NCBI GenBank assembly: GCA_900757505.1
Contig: CAAEOE010000056.1
Span: 1-7,194, forward strand
Source: an uncultured Collinsella sp.
GTDB lineage: Bacteria; Actinomycetota; Coriobacteriia; Coriobacteriales; Coriobacteriaceae
Direction of reading: 5' to 3'
Length of the DNA: 7,194 nucleotides
Shown: positions 1 to 4,741 of the stretch, piece after piece
Layout of the letters: each line of letters opens with the position of its first letter
Numbering within the stretch: position 1 is the stretch's first letter
The notes under the pieces: generated by a model
Databases searched by the model: none
Told to the model about the DNA's origin: nothing
The model's input: only the letters and a program-made list of their open reading frames with translations
Position numbers and translations under genes: made by a program

Positions 1-904
1 CCGGAAAGCTGATCTCGATACCCGTGTCGGTACGGATCTTGTGATTGCGCACGGCCGCGCGCTCGACCTGCTTGCGCTCCACGGGAACGCGCTCAGGAAC
101 TTTCTCCTCGGTCAGTGCCGCGCGCACACTCTCCTTGATAACCGGCTCGTCCTCAAAGACCTCATCGACGATATCCCAAGGCGGCAGCTCCTCGTCATCC
201 TCAACCTTCTCGGCAACGGCAGCCTTAACCTTAGCGAGCGCTACAGCCGTGTTGGCACCGTGCTCCTCGGCGACTTCCTCGACCACGCGCGTCACGGTGT
301 CGATGATCTCCTTGCCCGATACGCCCGTGTCGCACTGCAGCAGGCCATCGGGGATAAGCATACGGTCCTCGCCGGCGATCTTGCGTTTCTTGTCCACATA
401 GCCGATCTCCATGGTGCTCGCGCGCACGATGGCATAGCTCGACACCTTTTGCGAGGGGTTCGGCAGAATGGCGTAGTGGCGCGCGATGTCGTTGCGCACC
501 TCCCCTTCCTCGCGGCCCACTTCGTGCATAAAGGCCTGCTTGGAGCCCAGCAGCATCACGGCAAACCAGCGGGCATCCTCATCGTCGTCAAAATCAGCCA
601 CGAGCACGTCGGTGGACTCAGCTTTCTCGGCCTTGGTGAGCTCGGAAGAGATGAACTCCGCAATCTGCTGCGACAGGTCCACGAACTCACGCTCACCAAA
701 GAAATAGCTCTTGAGCTCGCCGCCGAATGCGGAGTTCTCGGCAAACGTGGCGCGCTTGTTATCGGCAGAGGTGCGGGCACGGCGCAGGTGCGTGGTCACA
801 AAGTTGCGCACGGTTCGACTCTCGATATCGAGCTCGCGCTGGCTCATAACGTTGACGGCAGAGTCAAAGTCCAGGATATGCAGAATCGCGTGATTGATTT
901 TCAT
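1..904 (-). CDS. 37-kDa nucleoid-associated protein (NdpA/YejK, NA37 family), C-terminus cut off by window edge
   Basis: The first 301 codons read without a stop from an ATG at 904 and run off the left edge. The protein begins MKINHAILHILDFDS, and an SY/F-F-rich segment lies near residues 70-75. The last visible residues, HKIRTDTGIEISFP, match the conserved C-terminal region of this family, so probably only some 25-40 residues are missing. The family (Pfam NA37) includes E. coli YejK, a DNA-associated protein of the nucleoid. Its Gram-positive relatives are less well characterised, so the cellular role here is inferred. A charged stretch rich in Glu and Asp (about residues 225-270) precedes the C-terminal segment. 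The start is chosen because it gives the typical N-terminus. The ribosome binding site is weak (GGAA about 9-12 bases upstream). It follows the Mbeg1-like gene after a 111-base gap containing a -10-like hexamer and a repeat, so it is probably transcribed separately. Family assignment is fairly sure. Confidence 0.82.
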   Translation of the reverse strand, partial: MKINHAILHILDFDSAVNVMSQRELDIESRTVRNFVTTHLRRARTSADNKRATFAENSAFGGELKSYFFGEREFVDLSQQIAEFISSELTKAEKAESTDVLVADFDDDEDARWFAVMLLGSKQAFMHEVGREEGEVRNDIARHYAILPNPSQKVSSYAIVRASTMEIGYVDKKRKIAGEDRMLIPDGLLQCDTGVSGKEIIDTVTRVVEEVAEEHGANTAVALAKVKAAVAEKVEDDEELPPWDIVDEVFEDEPVIKESVRAALTEEKVPERVPVERKQVERAAVRNHKIRTDTGIEISFP

Positions 905-942
905 ATACGGCATTCCGTTCTAGATCGATTTCGGCACGAACC

Positions 943-948
943 AGTATA
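943..948 (-). promoter_or_regulatory. possible -10 hexamer (TATACT) of the nucleoid-associated protein gene
   Basis: TATACT on the minus strand matches the TATAAT consensus in 5 of 6 positions and lies about 38 bases before the start codon. That would give a leader of roughly 30 bases. No convincing -35 hexamer lies 16-18 bases upstream, where the sequence is GC-rich. The promoter is therefore tentative. Confidence 0.3.
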
Positions 949-979
949 GCGGTCGAGCCCGCTCCAGGCGTATCGAAGA

Positions 980-1012
980 TTGGCGCATCGGGGACGGGTT
1001 GCTCTGCACCAA
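980..1012. repeat. REP-like hairpin element, copy 1 (downstream of the Mbeg1-like gene)
   Basis: Arms TTGGCGCA (980-987) and TGCACCAA (1005-1012) enclose a 17-base spacer. The single mismatch becomes a G-U wobble in minus-strand RNA, giving an 8-bp stem that begins 3 bases after the Mbeg1-like stop codon. A related element with the same 17-base spacer length lies at 2213-2243, just before the same gene. Over the 31 bases they share, 25 are identical by hand count. The element lacks a T-run on either strand, so it is not a canonical terminator, although it could protect or define the mRNA 3' end. I read it as a short dispersed palindromic repeat, not a gene. Confidence 0.6.
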
Positions 1013-1015
1013 TGG

Positions 1016-2176
1016 TTAGCGCAGGAACTCGGACTGCCACACCTCGAGCTGTTCTGCCAGGCTCTTACCGCTAGAAGGCACGCTGAACTCGGGACGTCTG
1101 GGCAGCAGCGCACACTTAAGAATTGCCACGATGGTCTGCGAGACAAAGCGTCGCGTATCCTTGTCAAAGCCTTGCGCAGCCTGGAGCATCACGGGCAGGC
1201 TCTCGCGCAGATTTCCTGCGATATCCGCAAACCGCTCAGCACCCGTAGCCTCAAACACGGAGAACAACGCATCTACAAAGCGCTCGCGCTCGCTAGGCGA
1301 CACTGCAAGCAGCATCTCGCGAATGGAGCCATCAACGTATCGAGCACCGGCGGACAGGCGCTCACAGTACACGAAGTCGCAACCATCAACCACCCAGCTA
1401 AAGGGATTGTGCTGCAGCAGGCTGAACTCGGTGCTCTCAACGATGGCATAGTCCTCCTGTGTCTCGAACATCATGCCAAAGATCGACGACCGAGGTAGCG
1501 TCTTATCGATTCGACCGGAAAGATCGACAAAGGCGTTGCTGCTCAGAAACTCCTCGACGAAGCCCGGACCATCATGGGAATACGCCCGTTCGATTCGCTC
1601 GCGGGCGACATCGGAGCACATCGCCGCACCGTACACCGCAAGGTTTCCGCCCTTGGAATGACCTCCACACAAAAGCGGCCCGTCGACTGCATCCGCTGCC
1701 TCGTCCACATAACGCGCCGCTGATTCCTGGGCCGGCACAGGACACCGGAAAGCCATGTTAAAGTCCTCTTTCCAGCCCACAATCGTGCTGTCGGTCCCCC
1801 GGAAGGAAAGATAACTAAACCCCGCCGGAAACCGGAACGCCATGGCTGCAAACTGCTCTGTCGCCACCACATCGCTCACGGCACGATAGCCGCAAACGTG
1901 CACGCCACGGTAGCGAGGGCTTGCTGCCACGGCCTCCAACAAGGCACGGCTTCCCTCTGGATTCCACAGATCGCCGATCATATCCCGATAGCACTCGGCG
2001 CGCAGCAGCTCGCGCACATCAAGCCCCTGCCAGCCTTCAAGCTCTGACATGTCCTGCGGCAGGCGCAAATACGACAACCACGCAAAGACGAGGCTATCCA
2101 CCGCGCAGAACGGCCGCTCCTCAAACGGATCAAACGCCGTCTGGGCATAGGTCAAAAAATTAGGCGAATCCGACAT
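1016..2176 (-). CDS. DUF2974/Mbeg1-like predicted alpha/beta hydrolase (386 aa)
   Basis: This is a predicted serine hydrolase of the lipase-like Mbeg1/DUF2974 family, whose substrate is not known. An FRGTD-x4-GW-x-EDF segment (residues 125-139) is typical of the family and resembles the oxyanion-hole region of class 3 lipases. The nucleophile-elbow motif GGHSKGGNLA (171-180) puts the likely catalytic serine at 174. SHDGPGF (200-206) and LLQHNPFSW (253-261) are further conserved blocks. No signal peptide or membrane segment is evident, so it is probably cytoplasmic. The ATG at 2176 is preferred because a GGGAGG site lies about 3 bases upstream, which is unusually close. An in-frame TTG at 2209 falls within a repeat and has no ribosome binding site. 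The gene is flanked on both sides by copies of a palindromic repeat and has no obvious promoter of its own. Read-through from ldh is possible but would have to pass a strong terminator. Family assignment is sure; the reaction is unknown. Confidence 0.88.
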   Translation of the reverse strand: MSDSPNFLTYAQTAFDPFEERPFCAVDSLVFAWLSYLRLPQDMSELEGWQGLDVRELLRAECYRDMIGDLWNPEGSRALLEAVAASPRYRGVHVCGYRAVSDVVATEQFAAMAFRFPAGFSYLSFRGTDSTIVGWKEDFNMAFRCPVPAQESAARYVDEAADAVDGPLLCGGHSKGGNLAVYGAAMCSDVARERIERAYSHDGPGFVEEFLSSNAFVDLSGRIDKTLPRSSIFGMMFETQEDYAIVESTEFSLLQHNPFSWVVDGCDFVYCERLSAGARYVDGSIREMLLAVSPSERERFVDALFSVFEATGAERFADIAGNLRESLPVMLQAAQGFDKDTRRFVSQTIVAILKCALLPRRPEFSVPSSGKSLAEQLEVWQSEFLR

Positions 2177-2187
2177 GGCCCTCCCAT

Positions 2188-2225
2188 CAACTATGGTGCA
2201 TTGGGGCAACTATGGTGCATTGGGG
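2188..2225. repeat. perfect tandem duplication of a 19-bp unit
   Basis: The 19-base unit CAACTATGGTGCATTGGGG occurs at 2188-2206 and again, identically, at 2207-2225. Each unit carries the left arm (TGGTGCA) of the palindromic element that ends at 2243. Only one right arm is present, so this looks like a partial duplication of the element's left half. The block ends just 2 bases from the Shine-Dalgarno sequence of the Mbeg1-like gene (2180-2185). Confidence 0.9.
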
Positions 2226-2243
2226 TCAGGTTACTTTGCACCA
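2213..2243. repeat. REP-like hairpin element, copy 2 (upstream of the Mbeg1-like gene)
   Basis: Perfect 7-bp arms TGGTGCA (2213-2219) and TGCACCA (2237-2243) surround a 17-base spacer containing GGGGTCAGGTTACTT. The same architecture and a similar sequence recur at 980-1012. It lies between the ldh terminator and the start of the Mbeg1-like gene, where a promoter would be expected. It may therefore have displaced or replaced regulatory sequence. Resemblance to REP/REPIN elements mobilised by REP-associated transposases is inferred from structure only. Confidence 0.65.
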
Positions 2244-2278
2244 AAAAGGCGCCCGGGCCGTGTGGACCCGGACGCCTT
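2244..2278 (-). terminator. intrinsic terminator of ldh
   Basis: In the minus direction a 14-bp stem (arms 2265-2278 and 2246-2259, loop 2260-2264) is followed by a run of T's ending at 2244. The two C-A mismatches on the plus strand become G-U pairs in minus-strand RNA, and the T-run exists only in that direction, so it acts on ldh. The stem begins about 30 bases after the ldh stop codon. Confidence 0.88.
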
Positions 2279-2309
2279 CATTGTAGCTTTTCGCTCTAGC
2301 GATCTTGAT

Positions 2310-3260
2310 TTAGCAGGAGAAGTCGACGCTGTCGATGATGTCCTTAAGGGCCTTAGCAGAGACGGTGAGCTCATGCTGCTCGTCATCGTTCAGCGGCACG
2401 GGGACGCGGCAGACGACGCCGTCGCGGCCAACGACGGTCGGCATGGAGATGGCAAGATCGGACAGGCCATACTCGCCCACCATGAGCGAGGAAACGGGCA
2501 GAACGGTCTGCTCATCGCGCATGACGGCAGTGCAGATGCGCTTAACGGCCATAGCGACGCCGTAGTAGGTGGCGTGCTTCTTCTCGATGATGGTGTAGGC
2601 GGAGTTCTTGACGTCCTCGGCGATACGCTTCTCGGCGGCTTCGTGCTCCAGGTGGCCGTGAAGCTCGCAGAAGGTGTTCAGCGGAACGCCGGCAACCTGA
2701 GCGCTGGACCAAGCGACAAACTCGGAGTCGCCGTGCTCACCCATGACGTAGGCCTGAACGTCGCGCGGGTCAACCTCGACGTGGGCGCCAAGCATCTGCT
2801 GCAGACGGCCGGTGTCGAGTACGGTGCCGGAGCCGATGACATGGCCCTCGGGCAAGCCGGACATCTTGATGGCGGCATAAGTCAGAACATCGACCGGGTT
2901 GGAGACGATGAGCAGAATGCCGTCGAAGCCAGACTTCTTAATCTCGGGGATAATGGACTTAAAAATGTTGACGTTCTTGTTGACCAGGTCCAGGCGGGTC
3001 TCACCGGGCTTCTGGGCAGCGCCAGCGGTGACGACGATCATGGCGGCGTCGGCGACATCGGAATAATCGCCGGCGTAGATCTTCATCGGCTCGGCAAACG
3101 TCATGCCGTGCGCGATATCCAGGGCCTCACCCTCGGCGCGGTTCTTGTCCACGTCGATGAGGACCATTTCGGAGAACAGACCGCTCTGCATCAGCGCGAA
3201 CGCCGAAGACGAACCGACGAAACCGCAGCCGACAATAGCGACCTTCTTCTCATTAACCAT
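2310..3260 (-). CDS. ldh: L-lactate dehydrogenase (316 aa)
   Basis: It reduces pyruvate to L-lactate with NADH, regenerating NAD+ during fermentation in the cytoplasm. The N-terminal Rossmann fold has GCGFVG (11-16) and Asp36, which would hold the NAD ribose. The substrate loop AAQKPGETR (81-89) carries Gln83, equivalent to Gln102 of classical LDH numbering. Gln here marks lactate rather than malate dehydrogenases, which have Arg. Arg89 (Arg109), Asn121 (Asn140), Asp149 (Asp168), Arg152 (Arg171), His176 (His195, in GEHGD) and Thr231 (Thr246) complete the active site. The positions matching Arg173 and His188, which bind fructose-1,6-bisphosphate in allosteric bacterial LDHs, are Gln154 and Gln169. 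The enzyme may therefore not need that activator. The ATG at 3260 is preferred over one at 3332 because GGGAG lies 6 bases upstream and MVNEKKVAIVG is the normal N-terminus. A strong terminator follows. Identity is near certain. Confidence 0.97.
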   Translation of the reverse strand: MVNEKKVAIVGCGFVGSSSAFALMQSGLFSEMVLIDVDKNRAEGEALDIAHGMTFAEPMKIYAGDYSDVADAAMIVVTAGAAQKPGETRLDLVNKNVNIFKSIIPEIKKSGFDGILLIVSNPVDVLTYAAIKMSGLPEGHVIGSGTVLDTGRLQQMLGAHVEVDPRDVQAYVMGEHGDSEFVAWSSAQVAGVPLNTFCELHGHLEHEAAEKRIAEDVKNSAYTIIEKKHATYYGVAMAVKRICTAVMRDEQTVLPVSSLMVGEYGLSDLAISMPTVVGRDGVVCRVPVPLNDDEQHELTVSAKALKDIIDSVDFSC

Positions 3261-3285
3261 TAGAAACTCCCATCTCTCCACAAAC

Positions 3286-3314
3286 AAGCCGCCCGGGAAC
3301 GACCCGAGCGGCTT
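3286..3314 (-). promoter_or_regulatory. stable hairpin in the ldh 5' leader
   Basis: Arms AAGCCGCCCGGG (3286-3297) and CCCGAGCGGCTT (3303-3314) enclose a 5-base loop. The one mismatch becomes a G-U pair in minus-strand RNA, giving a 12-bp stem. Its foot lies 25 bases before the ldh start codon, and the ribosome binding site (3267-3271) follows shortly after. Only a poor T-rich tail (GTTTGT) follows on the minus strand, so it looks more like a leader stem that could stabilise the mRNA or attenuate transcription than a full terminator. Confidence 0.6.
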
Positions 3315-3347
3315 GCCGTAATCCCAATACATCCAATCGGGACTTTG

Positions 3348-3377
3348 ATTATGCTCCTATTCGCAGCCAAATATCGA
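3348..3377 (-). promoter_or_regulatory. candidate ldh promoter
   Basis: The minus strand has CATAAT (3348-3353; 5 of 6 to the -10 consensus) and TCGATA (3372-3377; 4 of 6 to the -35 consensus), separated by 18 bases. Transcription would start near 3341 and give a leader of about 80 bases that includes the 3286-3314 hairpin. The -35 match is weak, so the call is tentative. Confidence 0.35.
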
Positions 3378-3390
3378 CCGCTTACCGAAA

Positions 3391-3414
3391 TTATTTGCAG
3401 AATTCGTAAAATAA
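3391..3414. promoter_or_regulatory. 24-bp imperfect palindrome, possible operator upstream of ldh
   Basis: TTATTT (3391-3396), GAATTC (3400-3405) and AAATAA (3409-3414) share one dyad axis, so 9 of 12 base pairs are symmetric. It lies 13 bases upstream of the candidate -35 hexamer of ldh. Fermentative ldh genes are often controlled by redox regulators such as Rex, but this sequence is not a clear Rex box, so no regulator is assigned. Confidence 0.4.
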
Positions 3415-3419
3415 CTGCA

Positions 3420-3460
3420 CGAAATCGGTTTCGAGCTATTGACGAGTCGAAACAGGTTTC
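3420..3460. repeat. cluster of alternating CGAAA/GTTTC arms between the aminotransferase and ldh
   Basis: Two related short palindromes, CGAAATCGGTTTCG (3420-3433) and CGAAACAGGTTTCT (3448-3461), are spaced 28 bases apart. In addition, GTTTCGA (3428-3434) pairs perfectly with TCGAAAC (3447-3453). The arms can thus form alternative small hairpins just after the aminotransferase stop codon. They could be paired operator sites or a weak 3' end for the aminotransferase transcript. No hairpin here has a proper T-run. Confidence 0.4.
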
Positions 3461-4623
3461 TAATACAGACCCGCCTCGCGGATGGCCTCGACAGCCAAAG
3501 CAATCTGATCGGGCGGCAGGACCAGCGCCATGCGCACGTGTCCCTCGCCCGAAGGACCAAAGCTCGCGCCCGGCGTCACCACAACGCCGGCCTTCTCCAT
3601 GAGCTCCTCGCAAAACGCCATGGAATCGGTGCGACCACCGGGAAGCTTGGCCCACACAAACATAGAGCCATGCGCGTTGGGACGCTCCCAGCCCAGGCCC
3701 TCAAGACCGTCGCACAGGGCATCGCGGCGCTCCTGGTACTTCAGACGCTGCGCCTCGACCTCATCGCGCGGACCGTTCAGGCAGGCGATAGCAGCCTTCT
3801 GGATCGGGAAGAACATACCAAAGTCGATCTGGCCGCGCAGCTTGGCAAAGGCCGAGACCACATCCTCGCGACCGACCAAAAAGCCGATACGCGCACCGGT
3901 GACGTTAAACGACTTGGAGAGCGAGAAGAACTCAACGCCCACCTCGAGCGCGCCGGGATACTGCAAGAAGCTGCCGCCCGGCTCGCCGTCGAACACGATG
4001 TCGGAGTATGCGTTGTCGTGAACGATGAGCAGGTCGTGCTCGCGGGCGAAAGCGATGACCTCCTCGTAGACCTCGGGCGTGCCCACCGAGCCCACCGGGT
4101 TGGCGGGCAGCGACACAATCATGTACTTGGCACGATCGGCCACCTCGGGATCGATACCCGCCACATAGGGCAGGTAATTGTGCTCCGCCACCAGCGGATA
4201 GTACTCGAGCTTGGCATCGGCGATCTTGGCACCCGCCTCAAAGACCGGGTAGCACGGATCGGGAACCAGGATGGTGTCACCCGGATCGAGCAGGGCCAGG
4301 CCCAAATGGCCCACGCCCTCCTGCGTGCCGTTGCACGACTGCACCATGGACGGCGTAATGCCCGAAACGCCAAAGCGACGCTCATAGTAATCGCACACGG
4401 CTTGTTTGAGTTCGGGCAGGTCGCGCAGGGCATACTTCCACATCTCGGGATCTTGGGCTGCATGCGTGAGCGCCTCGACCACATGGTCGTACGGCTTAAA
4501 GTCGGGCGTGCCCACGCTCATGTTGTAAATAGTCTTGCCCTGAGCCTTCAGCGCGAGAAGTTCGTTGTTGAGCGAGGCGAAGACCTCCGCGCCAAAGCGG
4601 TCGAGACGCTGCGATGCCTGCAT
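3460..4623 (-). CDS. PLP-dependent class I/II aminotransferase (387 aa), substrate uncertain
   Basis: It is a fold-type I pyridoxal-phosphate aminotransferase that moves an amino group between an amino acid and a 2-oxo acid in the cytoplasm. The family is COG0436, which includes aspartate, aromatic, alanine and LL-diaminopimelate aminotransferases. Visible landmarks are NMSVGTPDF (34-42), Asn175 in PANPVGS, Asp203 and Tyr206 in HDNAYSD, the Schiff-base Lys237 in SLSKSFNVTGARIGF, Arg245, and the carboxylate-binding Arg364 in GHVRMAL. Length is normal for the family. The ATG at 4623 is chosen because AAAGGTGG precedes it closely and the N-terminus MQASQRLDRFGAEVF is typical. An in-frame ATG at 4722 would translate through the terminator hairpin and add a sequence unlike the family. 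It lies 118 bases downstream of nadE with a terminator in between, so it is probably a separate unit. The exact amino donor cannot be told from sequence alone, though LL-diaminopimelate or a related substrate is a reasonable guess. Confidence 0.93.
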   Translation of the reverse strand: MQASQRLDRFGAEVFASLNNELLALKAQGKTIYNMSVGTPDFKPYDHVVEALTHAAQDPEMWKYALRDLPELKQAVCDYYERRFGVSGITPSMVQSCNGTQEGVGHLGLALLDPGDTILVPDPCYPVFEAGAKIADAKLEYYPLVAEHNYLPYVAGIDPEVADRAKYMIVSLPANPVGSVGTPEVYEEVIAFAREHDLLIVHDNAYSDIVFDGEPGGSFLQYPGALEVGVEFFSLSKSFNVTGARIGFLVGREDVVSAFAKLRGQIDFGMFFPIQKAAIACLNGPRDEVEAQRLKYQERRDALCDGLEGLGWERPNAHGSMFVWAKLPGGRTDSMAFCEELMEKAGVVVTPGASFGPSGEGHVRMALVLPPDQIALAVEAIREAGLY

Positions 4624-4642
4624 GGTGCCACCTTTCGATATG

Positions 4643-4673
4643 AAAAACGCGGCGCTCCGACAAGAGCGCCGCG
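4643..4673 (-). terminator. intrinsic terminator after nadE, inside the aminotransferase leader
   Basis: A perfect 10-bp GC-rich stem (4664-4673 with 4648-4657, loop 4658-4663) is followed by five T's (4643-4647) in the minus direction. It should end the nadE transcript. Only 19 bases separate the T-run from the aminotransferase start codon, and the ribosome binding site (4628-4635) occupies part of them. A promoter for the aminotransferase therefore has to lie upstream of this hairpin, which makes attenuation or read-through possible. Confidence 0.9.
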
Positions 4674-4684
4674 CGATACGGGCC

Positions 4685-4713
4685 ATCAGATTGCAAAAGT
4701 GTAACGCTTGCAA
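4685..4713 (-). promoter_or_regulatory. weak candidate promoter of the aminotransferase gene
   Basis: On the minus strand TTGCAA (4708-4713; 4 of 6 to the -35 consensus) and TCTGAT (4685-4690; 4 of 6 to the -10 consensus) are 17 bases apart. A second TTGCAA at 4691-4696 makes the stretch an inverted repeat with an 11-base spacer. Transcription from here would begin near 4678, directly before the terminator hairpin. Confidence 0.25.
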
Positions 4714-4741
4714 CCCCCGCATTGGTTCAATTTAGCCAACC

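Noticed and set aside
980..1012. Canonical intrinsic terminator of the Mbeg1-like gene
   Set aside because: A stem is present, but no T-run follows it in the minus direction, so it is reported only as a repeat with a possible 3'-end role.
3261..3332. N-terminal extension of lactate dehydrogenase, or an in-frame leader peptide, from an ATG at 3332
   Set aside because: The extra 24 residues run through a leader hairpin and precede a normal LDH N-terminus that has its own ribosome binding site. No separate stop codon would make it a leader peptide.
4624..4722. N-terminal extension of the aminotransferase from an ATG at 4722
   Set aside because: The added 33 residues would be encoded across a terminator hairpin and its T-run, are not like the family, and the ATG at 4623 has a good ribosome binding site.
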